Below, one piece after another: positions 43,017-50,241 of a stretch of DNA of 61,984 nt. The notes under the pieces are model-generated. The model saw only the letters and a list, made by a program, of their open reading frames with translations. It was not told the origin of the DNA and searched no databases. The stretch covers positions 1-61,984 of the forward strand of contig JABWBQ010000011.1 of assembly GCA_013360395.1 (NCBI GenBank), in the 5' to 3' direction. The translations under genes were made by a program, and so were the position numbers. Positions within the stretch are counted from its first letter, which is position 1, and each line of letters begins with the position of its first letter. This DNA is from Flavobacteriales bacterium. GTDB taxonomy: Bacteria > Bacteroidota > Bacteroidia > Flavobacteriales_F > PHOS-HE28.

Positions 43017-44342
43017 ATGGCCCAGAAAGAGATCCTCCTGCCCAAGATGGGCGAAAGCGTGGCCGAGGCCACGATCATCAAATGGCTCAAGAACGAAGGC
43101 GACCACGTGGCCGCCGATGAGCCCATCGTGGAGATCGCCACCGACAAGGTGGACAGCGAGGTGCCGGCCCCGCACGACGGGGTGCTGGTGAAACGCCTGG
43201 TGGGCGAAGGCGATGTGGTGAAGGTGGGTCAGCCCATCGCCGCCATCAGCGCCGGTGCCGACGCCCCCGTGACACCAGCGCCCGCGGCCGTCGCCGCACC
43301 CGCCCCTGCTCCCGGGTCCAACGGTCAGCCGGCCACCGCCGTGGCAGCCCCTTCCGCCGGCCAGGCCGTGGCCCGCACGGGTCCGGGTGGTAAGTTCTTC
43401 AGCCCGCTGGTGCGCAACATCGCCCAGCAGGAAGGGGTGAGCATGTCCGAGCTGGAGGCCATTGCCGGCAGCGGTGAAGGAGGCCGTGTGACCAAGAAGG
43501 ACATCCTGGACTACCTGCCCAGGCGAGGGGCTTCCGCAACCGTCCCGGCACCGGCCCCCGTAGTTCCGGCCGCAGGGGGAGCGGCGACAGCCGCCAAGGC
43601 CGAGCCGGCCCCGCCGAAGCTGCAGCCCGGCCCCGGCGACGAGCTGATCGAGATGGACCGCATGCGCAAGCTGATCGCCGAGCACATGGTGATGAGCAAG
43701 CGCACCAGTCCGCACGTCACCAGCTTCGTAGAGGCCGACGTCACCAACCTGGTGCTCTGGCGCGAAAAAGTGAAGAACACCTTCGAGAAACGCGAAGGCG
43801 AGAAGCTCACCTTCACGCCCATCTTCATCATGGCCATCGCACAGGCGATCAAGGAGATGCCCATGATCAACGTGCAGGTGGACGGGCACACCATCATCCG
43901 CAAGAAGGACATCAACATCGGCATGGCCGCCGCCCTGCCCACGGGCAACCTCATCGTGCCGGTGATCAAGAACGCCGACCAGCTGAACCTGGTGGGCCTG
44001 GCGCGCAAGGTGAACGACCTGGCCCGGCGGGCCCGGGAGAACAAGCTGCAGCCTGACGAGATCTCCGGCGGCACCTACACGATCACCAACGTGGGCACCT
44101 TCGGTAACGTGCTGGGCACCCCGGTGATCAACCAGCCCCAGGTGGCCATCATGGCCACGGGGGCCATCCGCAAGAAACCGGCGGTCCTGGAGACGCCCAC
44201 GGGCGATGTCATCGCCGTGCGGCACATGATGTTCCTGAGCCACAGCTACGACCATCGCGTGGTGGACGGCGCGCTCGGCGGCCGGTTCGTGCGGCGGGTG
44301 GCCGACATCCTCGAGGCCTGGTCGTTGGACCATGACGCATGA
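43017..44342 (+). CDS. 2-oxoacid dehydrogenase E2 (dihydrolipoamide acyltransferase)
   Basis: A 441-aa E2 component that transfers acyl groups from lipoate to CoA. An N-terminal lipoyl domain has ATDKVDSEV (lipoylated Lys44). Then come an Ala-Pro-rich linker (about 80-120), a peripheral subunit-binding domain (FSPLVRNIAQQEGVS, about 127-160), a second Ala-Pro linker, and a catalytic domain from about 215 with SYDHRVVDGAL (His413, Asp417). A single lipoyl domain and this core favour a branched-chain or general 2-oxoacid complex. E1 and E3 genes are not adjacent. The start at 43017 follows the promoter. Confidence 0.9.
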   Translation: MAQKEILLPKMGESVAEATIIKWLKNEGDHVAADEPIVEIATDKVDSEVPAPHDGVLVKRLVGEGDVVKVGQPIAAISAGADAPVTPAPAAVAAPAPAPGSNGQPATAVAAPSAGQAVARTGPGGKFFSPLVRNIAQQEGVSMSELEAIAGSGEGGRVTKKDILDYLPRRGASATVPAPAPVVPAAGGAATAAKAEPAPPKLQPGPGDELIEMDRMRKLIAEHMVMSKRTSPHVTSFVEADVTNLVLWREKVKNTFEKREGEKLTFTPIFIMAIAQAIKEMPMINVQVDGHTIIRKKDINIGMAAALPTGNLIVPVIKNADQLNLVGLARKVNDLARRARENKLQPDEISGGTYTITNVGTFGNVLGTPVINQPQVAIMATGAIRKKPAVLETPTGDVIAVRHMMFLSHSYDHRVVDGALGGRFVRRVADILEAWSLDHDA

Positions 44343-44367
44343 AGCGGTCCCGGCAAATGAAAATGGC

Positions 44368-44375
44368 TACATTTC
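44368..44375 (+). promoter_or_regulatory. -7-like element TACATTTC of the PorE-like gene
   Basis: TACATTTC lies in a locally AT-rich patch, 37 nt before the ATG at 44413. Confidence 0.45.
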
Positions 44376-44412
44376 GCGGCCTCGCAAAGGGGTCAGAATC
44401 ATCTGTACTGCA

Positions 44413-46611
44413 ATGAAGCACGGCTACGCGTTCCTCCTCTCCGCCGCACTGCTGGCCCCCACGCACCGGGTCATCGCCCAGGGTGAGAACACCACCTTCG
44501 CCTGGAAGTTCGAGGAAGGCAACAAATTGATGGAGGAGAAACTGTACAACCAGTCCGCCGAGATCTGGGACAAGTTGGTGCAGGAACAGCCGGACAACTC
44601 GAACCTCAATTACAAGCTGGGGTACTGCTATTTCCATTCGTACAACCAGAAGCACAAGGCCCTGCCCTACTTGGAGAAGGCTGCGGCCCAGCGCAGTTCG
44701 GGCTACGGCGGTTTCAACACCGCGGGCTATGATCCGTTCGACACCAAGGAGCGCAACGCGCCGGCCGAGGTGGACTACTACCTGGGACGGGCCTACCACC
44801 TCAACGGCGATTTCGACAAGGCCGATGCGTCCTACCAGAAGTTCATGGACGAGGCCGGAAAGTCGCATGCACTGTACGGTGTGGCTGCCCGCGGCAAGGA
44901 GCAGACGGCCAACGCCCGCAAGCTGCTGGCCGACCCCAAGCCCTACCAGATCAGCAACGTGGGCAAGGTGGTGAACCAGGACCACCCCGACTTCAGCCCG
45001 GTGCTCAGCGTGGACGGCAACGCGCTGTTCTTCACAAGCCGCCGCATCCGGCCGGACAGCTCCAACAGCGGCGTGATCGATCCCGTGGCCGGCCTGCCCT
45101 TCGAGAACATCTATGTGAGCTACAAGGACCGTGAGGGCAACTGGCAGGCACCCGAACTCCTCAACATCAACCCGCCCGAGGGCGGCCACCTGGCCAGCGT
45201 CAACGTGGCGGCCGACGGCCAGACCCTCTTCATCTACCGCGATGACGGTGGTGACGGCAACCTGTACGAGAGCCGCCTGGTGGGTGAGCTTTGGAGCGAC
45301 CCGGTGCTCATCGGCAGCGATGTGAACACCAAGAGCTGGGAGACCCACGCGGCGATCACGGCCGACGGCAACACCCTCTATTTCGTGAGCGATCGCAAGG
45401 GCGGCATCGGCGGCCGCGACATCTACCGCGTGGTGAAACTGCCCACCGGGGAATGGAGCAAGGCACAGACCATCGGCAGCCCGATCAACACCCCCTACGA
45501 TGAAGATGCCGTGTTCATCCACCCCAACGGCCGCACCATGTTCTTCGCCTCCAAGGGCCACAACAGCATGGGCGGCTTCGACATCTTCACCACCGAGATG
45601 CAGGAGGACGGCACCTGGAGCGCACCGGTGAACATCGGCGCACCGCTGAACACGGTTGACGACGATGTCTTCTTCGTCACCACTGCCGACGGCCGCCGGG
45701 GCTATTTCAGCTCCGACAAGATCGGGGGCTACGGAGAGAAGGACATCTACTTCGTGGACCTGCCCGAGGAGATGGAGGCCGAAGGGCTGACGGTGCTGAA
45801 GGGCTTCATCATCCCCCCGCCGGGCACCAGCCTGCCGCCCAGCACCATCCTGTACGTCACCGACAAGTCCACCGGCGAGGTGAAGGCCTACAAGCCGCGT
45901 CAGCGCGATGGCGTGTACGTGGTGATCCTGCCGCCGTGCAAGGAATACAACCTGGACTACCGGGTGGACGACAAAACGATCCACACCGAGGACATCTACG
46001 TGGAATGCGAGACGGCCTACCAGGAGATCAACAAGGAGATCTACCTGAACCCGGTGAGCATCACCGGCCCGGCCAGCATCGTGGACCTGCCCAAGGGCTC
46101 GCCGCCGGGCAGCAAGGAAAAGGGCGAACCCTCCACCACGGGCGAGCCCTCCAAGCCGGGCGGGACCACGAGCGGGGAGTACCTGACCGATGCCCAGCTC
46201 AAGGAGAAGGGCAAAACCCACACGATGCCCGACGCGAGCTATGCGGCCGAATATGCCAAGTACTACGAGTACAACAAGAAGGACATCGACCAGGCCGAGA
46301 CCGACTGGAAGGGCTTCATCGACACCGTGGTGGGCCTGATCGACAAGAACGGCAAGGCCACCATCGTCATCGAGGCCAGCGCCTCCAAGGTGCCCACCAA
46401 GACCTTCGGCACCAACGAGAACCTGAGCCGCCAGCGCATGGAGGATGCCCGTACCCGCCTGATCGAGGCCGTGAGGGCCCGCGGCAAGAATCCCGACGTC
46501 ATCTTCCTGGAGGCCGTCAACTCCCTGGTGCAGGGTCCGGCGTACAAGGGGGATTACATCAACACCGAGAAATACGGCAAGTTCCAGTACGTCAAGCTGA
46601 AGACGCGCTGA
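44413..46611 (+). CDS. PorE-like T9SS outer-membrane protein (TPR, PD40 propeller, CRD, OmpA-like)
   Basis: A 732-aa exported protein with signal peptide (1-23, LLSAALLAPTHRVIAQG). Domains in order: TPR-like helices (about 25-165), a beta-propeller of PD40 repeats (about 185-455, e.g. DFSPVLSVDGNALFFTS, ITADGNTLYFVSDRKGGIGGRDIY), a CRD-like module (about 465-550, VLKGFIIPPPGTS), a linker rich in Gly, Ser, Pro and Lys, and a C-terminal OmpA-like domain (FGTNENLSRQRMEDAR). This order is that of PorE, which links the type IX machinery to peptidoglycan. It is single-gene and ends in a strong terminator. Confidence 0.85.
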   Translation: MKHGYAFLLSAALLAPTHRVIAQGENTTFAWKFEEGNKLMEEKLYNQSAEIWDKLVQEQPDNSNLNYKLGYCYFHSYNQKHKALPYLEKAAAQRSSGYGGFNTAGYDPFDTKERNAPAEVDYYLGRAYHLNGDFDKADASYQKFMDEAGKSHALYGVAARGKEQTANARKLLADPKPYQISNVGKVVNQDHPDFSPVLSVDGNALFFTSRRIRPDSSNSGVIDPVAGLPFENIYVSYKDREGNWQAPELLNINPPEGGHLASVNVAADGQTLFIYRDDGGDGNLYESRLVGELWSDPVLIGSDVNTKSWETHAAITADGNTLYFVSDRKGGIGGRDIYRVVKLPTGEWSKAQTIGSPINTPYDEDAVFIHPNGRTMFFASKGHNSMGGFDIFTTEMQEDGTWSAPVNIGAPLNTVDDDVFFVTTADGRRGYFSSDKIGGYGEKDIYFVDLPEEMEAEGLTVLKGFIIPPPGTSLPPSTILYVTDKSTGEVKAYKPRQRDGVYVVILPPCKEYNLDYRVDDKTIHTEDIYVECETAYQEINKEIYLNPVSITGPASIVDLPKGSPPGSKEKGEPSTTGEPSKPGGTTSGEYLTDAQLKEKGKTHTMPDASYAAEYAKYYEYNKKDIDQAETDWKGFIDTVVGLIDKNGKATIVIEASASKVPTKTFGTNENLSRQRMEDARTRLIEAVRARGKNPDVIFLEAVNSLVQGPAYKGDYINTEKYGKFQYVKLKTR

Positions 46612-46635
46612 CCGGGGCCGTTGTGGACAACTTTG

Positions 46636-46665
46636 AAAGCCCCCCGGGTCCCCGGGGGGCTTTTT
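46636..46665 (+). terminator. Strong intrinsic terminator of the PorE-like gene
   Basis: A perfect 13-bp inverted repeat (AAAGCCCCCCGGG at 46636-46648, loop TC, CCCGGGGGGCTTT at 46651-46663) ends in TTTTT. It starts 24 nt after the stop codon at 46611. It is the only clear GC-hairpin/T-run terminator I find in the window. Confidence 0.92.
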
Positions 46666-46671
46666 ACTGAC

Positions 46672-46679
46672 CAACTTGC
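46672..46679 (+). promoter_or_regulatory. -7-like element CAACTTGC
   Basis: CAACTTGC ends 4 nt before the exonuclease ATG at 46684, directly after the upstream terminator. A promoter is needed here because the terminator blocks read-through. Confidence 0.4.
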
Positions 46680-46683
46680 GGAC

Positions 46684-47454
46684 ATGCGGCTGCAGCTCCA
46701 ACGCCCCCTGGCCTTCTTCGACCTGGAGACCACCGGTACCCGCATCGGGCACGACCGCATCGTGCAGGTGGGCATCGTGCGCCTGGCGCCCGACGGCAGC
46801 CGGACGCCGTACCAGACCCTGGTGAACCCCGGGATGCCCATACCGCCGGAAGTCTCCGCCATCCACGGCATCACCGACGCCATGGTGGCGGGCGCGCCCG
46901 GGTTGGAGGAGGTGGCCGACGCGCTCCTGGCCTTCCTGGACGGCTGCGACCTTGCCGGCTTCAACGTCATACGTTTCGACCTGCCCTTCCTGGCCGAGGA
47001 ACTGCACCGGGTGGGGCGTGCCTGGGACAGCTCGACCCTGCGGGTGGTGGATGTGCAGCGGATCTTCCACCGCATGGAACCCCGCGACCTCAGCGCGGCC
47101 CTGCGCTTCTACTGCGGCCGGGAGCACGGTGGCGCGCACGACGCCCTGGCCGATGTGGAGGCCACCGCCGACGTGCTGCTGGCCCAGCTGGAACGCTACA
47201 CTGGCCTGCCCCACGACGTGGACCAGCTGGGCGAGTTCAGTGGCGACCGCCAACGCAGCCTCGACGCCGCCGGCAAGCTGGCCTTCGATCAGCACGGGCA
47301 GGTCTGCCTCACCTTCGGCAAATACCGGGGCTGGCCCTTGGAAACCATCGGGCGCAACGACCCCGGCTACCTCCAATGGCTGATGACCAAGGCCGAGCTG
47401 CCGGGCAGCACACGGGATGTGATGCGCAAGGCGCTCAGCCGGCCGGAGGCCTGA
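46684..47454 (+). CDS. DnaQ-like 3'-5' exonuclease (DEDDh)
   Basis: A 256-aa exonuclease of the DnaQ/RNase T type. Exo I FFDLETTGT (Asp13, Glu15), Exo II LAGFNVIRFDLPFL (Asp), and Exo III GAHDALADVEATADV (His, Asp). An extra C-terminal 60 residues contain LTFGKYRGWPLETIGRNDPGYLQWL, a module also seen attached to exonucleases in Bacteroidota. It may serve DNA polymerase proofreading or repair. The start at 46684 follows the PorE terminator and a CAACTTG element. Confidence 0.85.
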   Translation: MRLQLQRPLAFFDLETTGTRIGHDRIVQVGIVRLAPDGSRTPYQTLVNPGMPIPPEVSAIHGITDAMVAGAPGLEEVADALLAFLDGCDLAGFNVIRFDLPFLAEELHRVGRAWDSSTLRVVDVQRIFHRMEPRDLSAALRFYCGREHGGAHDALADVEATADVLLAQLERYTGLPHDVDQLGEFSGDRQRSLDAAGKLAFDQHGQVCLTFGKYRGWPLETIGRNDPGYLQWLMTKAELPGSTRDVMRKALSRPEA

Positions 47455-47466
47455 ACCTCCCCTTCC

Positions 47467-48081
47467 ATGAAGTGCATCTGCATCGGCCGCAACTACGGTG
47501 AACACGCCCGGGAGCTCGGCAACGCGGCCCCCGACGAACCGATCTTCTTCCTGAAGCCCTTCACGGCCATCGCCCATCCCGGCCGCCCCCTGAAGCTGCC
47601 CACCCACCTCGGCACCATCCACCACGAACTGGAACTGGTGTGCGTGCTCGACGCCTATGCCAAGGACATTCCGGCGACCATGGCCGCGGGCATGATCAGT
47701 GCGTACACCCTGGGCCTCGACCTCACCGCGCGCGACATCCAGAACGACCTCAAGGCCAGGGGCCTCCCGTGGGAGAAGGCCAAGGCGTTCGACGACAGCG
47801 CCGTGATCGGCGATGTGCACCTGCCCATGACCAGCGCCACCGATCTGCAGGGCTTCCGCATCGAGCTGCTGCGCAACGGCACCCTGGTGCAGCGCGGCCG
47901 CACCCGCGACATGATCTTCCCCGTCCCGGAACTGATCGCCCACGTGTCGCGCTTCATCACCATCGAGCCCGGCGACCTGCTCTTCACCGGCACCCCCGCC
48001 GGCGTGGGCCCCATCGCCGCAGGCGACACCCTGGAAGGCCTCCTGGACGGCAAACGCATGCTGCGGCTCTCGGTGGAATGA
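47467..48081 (+). CDS. Fumarylacetoacetate hydrolase (FAH) family protein
   Basis: A 204-aa FAH-fold hydrolase, close in length to acylpyruvate hydrolase/oxaloacetate tautomerase (YcgM/FAHD1 type). Motifs: CIGRNYGEHARELGN at the N-terminus, FFLKPFTAI, metal-binding HHELELVCVL (Glu-x-Glu), LGLDLTARDIQNDLKARGLPWEKAKAFDDSA and FTGTPAGVGPI. It hydrolyses C-C bonds of short acylpyruvates or tautomerises oxaloacetate. It sits 12 nt after the exonuclease gene, probably co-transcribed. Confidence 0.88.
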   Translation: MKCICIGRNYGEHARELGNAAPDEPIFFLKPFTAIAHPGRPLKLPTHLGTIHHELELVCVLDAYAKDIPATMAAGMISAYTLGLDLTARDIQNDLKARGLPWEKAKAFDDSAVIGDVHLPMTSATDLQGFRIELLRNGTLVQRGRTRDMIFPVPELIAHVSRFITIEPGDLLFTGTPAGVGPIAAGDTLEGLLDGKRMLRLSVE

Positions 48082-48106
48082 CGCGGGACGGCTCGGGACG
48101 CCGGGC

Positions 48107-48114
48107 TACCTTTG
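48107..48114 (+). promoter_or_regulatory. -7 element TACCTTTG of the Kdo cluster
   Basis: Exact consensus, 32 nt before the kdsA ATG at 48147. Confidence 0.65.
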
Positions 48115-48146
48115 CCACCCCCGGGCCCAATCCACCGGGCAAGTCC

Positions 48147-48992
48147 ATGACCAGGATCGTGAACGTCGGCCCCATCGCGTGCGGCAGCGATGACCTCTTC
48201 CTCATCAGCGGCCCGTGCGTGATCGAGACCGAGGATGTGATGCTGCGCACCGCCGAAAAGCTCAAGGAGGTGAGCGAGCGCCTGAAGGTGCCCGTGATCT
48301 ACAAGAGCAGCTTCACCAAGGACAACCGCAGCAGCGCCGACTTCTACCAAGGCCCCGGCCTGGAGGAAGGGCTGAAGGTGCTGGCCCGCATCAAGAAGGA
48401 TTTCGGTTTTCCCATCCTCACCGACATCCACTACCCCAGCCAGGCCAAGCCCGCCGCCGAGGTGGTGGACGTGCTGCAGATCCCGGCCTACCTGGTGATG
48501 CAGACCACCCTGGTGACCGAAGCCGCGAAGACCGGTGCGGTGATCAACCTGAAGCACGCGCAATTCCTCGCACCGGAGAACATGATCAACCCGGCGAAGA
48601 AGTGCGAGAGCGTGGGCAACGGCAAGGTGATCCTCACGGAGCGTGGCTACACCTTCGGCTACAACGACCTGGTGGTGGACCCGCGCGCCTTCTACCACAT
48701 GCGCCGCACGGGCTACCCGCTGGTGTTCGACATCACCCACAGCATCCGTAAGTACGGCATCCCCAGCGCCGACCCGCGCGGCGGCAACCGCGATGTGATG
48801 CCCACCATCGCCCGGGCCGGTGTGGCCGCCGGTGTGGACGGTGTGTTCATCGAAACGCACCCCGACCCGAGCAAGGCCCTGTGCGACGCCGCCAGCCAGC
48901 TCTGCGTGTACGACCTGGAGGAATTCCTCAAGCCCCTTCTGGAGATCCACGCCGTGGAAGTGAAGCACCGCAACATGAGCGGGATCGCTTGA
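48147..48992 (+). CDS. kdsA: 3-deoxy-8-phosphooctulonate synthase (Kdo-8-P synthase)
   Basis: A 281-aa enzyme that condenses phosphoenolpyruvate with D-arabinose-5-phosphate to Kdo-8-phosphate. Canonical motifs: FLISGPCVIE, YKSSFTKDNRSS, ILTDIHYPSQAKPAAEVVDVLQIPA, INLKHAQFLAPENM, LTERGYTFGYNDLVVD and DITHSIRKYG. Length and motifs match classical KdsA. It heads a cluster with an aldolase-CBS fusion and a KdsC-like phosphatase. The requirement for arabinose-5-phosphate is central to reading the next gene. Confidence 0.95.
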   Translation: MTRIVNVGPIACGSDDLFLISGPCVIETEDVMLRTAEKLKEVSERLKVPVIYKSSFTKDNRSSADFYQGPGLEEGLKVLARIKKDFGFPILTDIHYPSQAKPAAEVVDVLQIPAYLVMQTTLVTEAAKTGAVINLKHAQFLAPENMINPAKKCESVGNGKVILTERGYTFGYNDLVVDPRAFYHMRRTGYPLVFDITHSIRKYGIPSADPRGGNRDVMPTIARAGVAAGVDGVFIETHPDPSKALCDAASQLCVYDLEEFLKPLLEIHAVEVKHRNMSGIA

Positions 48993-48999
48993 TGCCCCT

Positions 49000-49099
49000 C
49001 CACAGAGGCACAGTGAACACAGAGAACACAATACCAAGACCAAACAACGACCAGCAGAAGCAGTCCGGCATTTTCCCTGTGCCCTCTGTGCCTCTGTGG
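49000..49099. repeat. Palindromic intergenic repeat (CACAGAGGCACAG type)
   Basis: A perfect 14-bp inverted repeat, CCACAGAGGCACAG (49000-49013) and CTGTGCCTCTGTGG (49086-49099), encloses 72 nt. The enclosed sequence is AC-rich on the left (CAGTGAACACAGAGAACAC) and its near-complement on the right (CCCTGTGCCCTCTGTG). The composition differs sharply from the genes around it. I recognise this sequence type as a widespread intergenic repeat whose translation gives spurious TTEAQRAQ-like peptides. It fills the whole gap between kdsA and the next gene. Confidence 0.85.
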
Positions 49100-49113
49100 T
49101 GAACACCTCGATC

Positions 49114-50136
49114 ATGGAACTCTACCTCGACAGCGCCGACATCAAGGAGATCGACGAAGCCTTCAAACTCGGCTTCCTCACCGGCCTCACCACCACGCCT
49201 ACCTTCATGCACCGCGGCGGCGTCACGGACATCGACAAGATGATCCTGGACCTGGCCAAAAAGGTGCCCATCCTGCAAGTGGAGGCCCTGGGCGAGACCG
49301 CCGAGGAAGTGGTGAAGGAGGCCAAGCGCCAGCTGAAGATGGGCTTGAAGAAGGACGCCACCGTCTTCAAGATCCCCGTGAGCCTGGAGGGTCTCCGTGC
49401 ATGCAGGATGCTGCGCAACGAGGGCATCATGGTGAACGTGCACCTGGTGTACACCATCCAGCAGGCCTACATGGCCATGCAGGCCGGTGCCAACTACGTG
49501 TGCCCGCTGGTGGGCCGCCTGCAGGACCAGGGCCACGACGCCCTCGCCCTCGTGGAGCAGTGCGTACGTGCGGTGAACTACTACGGCTACGACACCAAGA
49601 TCATGTTCAGCAGTGTGCGCACCGTGGAACATGTACGCAACGCGGTGGAGATCGGTGTGCACACCATCACCGTGCCCTGGAAGCTGATGAAGCAGCTCAC
49701 CGACAACCACTTCACGGCCATCGGCACCAAGCAGTTCTACGTGGACACGCGGCTGATCACCATGAAGGTGAAGGACATCCTGCCCCACAACAACCCCGTG
49801 GTGAAGGACAGCAAGACCGTGAGCGAAGCCTTGGTGGAAATGACCAAGCACGGCTTCGGTGCCGTGATGGTGGTGGATGCCAAGGGCAGGAACCTGGGCG
49901 TGTTCACCGATGGCGGCCTGCGCCGCGGGCTGGAGAAGGAGGGCAACAAGTTCCTCACCAAGAAGCTGAGCACCTTGAAGTTCAACGCACCCTTCACCAT
50001 TTCGCCGGAAGCCTTGCTGGACGAGGCCCAGAAGGCGTTCAAGGAGCATAAGGTGGACACGTTGAGCGTGAGCGAGAACGGCAAGCAGCTCGGCATGCTC
50101 GACATCCAGGACCTGATCAAGGCGATCTCGGGGTAG
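49114..50136 (+). CDS. Transaldolase/F6P-aldolase-like domain fused to KdsD-type CBS pair
   Basis: A 340-aa fusion. Residues 1-220 form a class I aldolase barrel of the transaldolase/FSA family: MELYLDSAD (Asp6), GLTTTPT, ILQVEA (Gln55), ATVFKIPVSLEG with the Schiff-base Lys86, and CPLVGRLQDQG. Compared with E. coli FSA, Asn28 is Thr, Thr109 is His110 and Tyr131 is Leu132, so the active site is altered. Residues 224-340 are two CBS domains; the first contains GVFTDGGLRR and the second GMLDIQDLIKAI, as in KdsD. It lies exactly where kdsD is expected. The ATG at 49114 matches the FSA start; the in-frame ATG at 49096 falls in the repeat. Confidence 0.85.
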   Translation: MELYLDSADIKEIDEAFKLGFLTGLTTTPTFMHRGGVTDIDKMILDLAKKVPILQVEALGETAEEVVKEAKRQLKMGLKKDATVFKIPVSLEGLRACRMLRNEGIMVNVHLVYTIQQAYMAMQAGANYVCPLVGRLQDQGHDALALVEQCVRAVNYYGYDTKIMFSSVRTVEHVRNAVEIGVHTITVPWKLMKQLTDNHFTAIGTKQFYVDTRLITMKVKDILPHNNPVVKDSKTVSEALVEMTKHGFGAVMVVDAKGRNLGVFTDGGLRRGLEKEGNKFLTKKLSTLKFNAPFTISPEALLDEAQKAFKEHKVDTLSVSENGKQLGMLDIQDLIKAISG

Positions 50137-50155
50137 GCGGCGCACAACCCGGCGC

Positions 50156-50236
50156 ACGTTGCGTGTTGGCGTGTTACGTGTTGCGGGTTGGATCAAACCG
50201 CAACACGTAACGCGTAACCCTCACAACACGCAACGT
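50156..50236. repeat. Nested palindromic repeat (ACGTTGCGTGTTG type)
   Basis: Two stems are nested: outer arms ACGTTGCGTGTTG (50156-50168) and CAACACGCAACGT (50224-50236), 13 bp perfect; inner arms GTTACGTGTTGCGG (50173-50186) and CCGCAACACGTAAC (50198-50211), 14 bp perfect, loop 11 nt. The arms are themselves built from related CGTGTTGCG/CGTGTTACG units. It fills the gap between the aldolase-CBS gene and the phosphatase gene and ends just before the latter's ATG, so it would form a cruciform or a long mRNA hairpin. Confidence 0.88.
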
Positions 50237-50241
50237 ATTCC

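Noticed and set aside
44209-47943. A 1244-residue minus-strand open frame opposite the E2, PorE-like and exonuclease genes
   Set aside because: No recognisable domain, crosses a strong terminator and several real genes; low-complexity composition from high GC.
47655-49115. Minus-strand frame beginning with a TTEAQRAQ-like peptide
   Set aside because: The N-terminal part is the translation of the 49000-49099 palindromic repeat and the rest is antisense to kdsA; not a protein gene.
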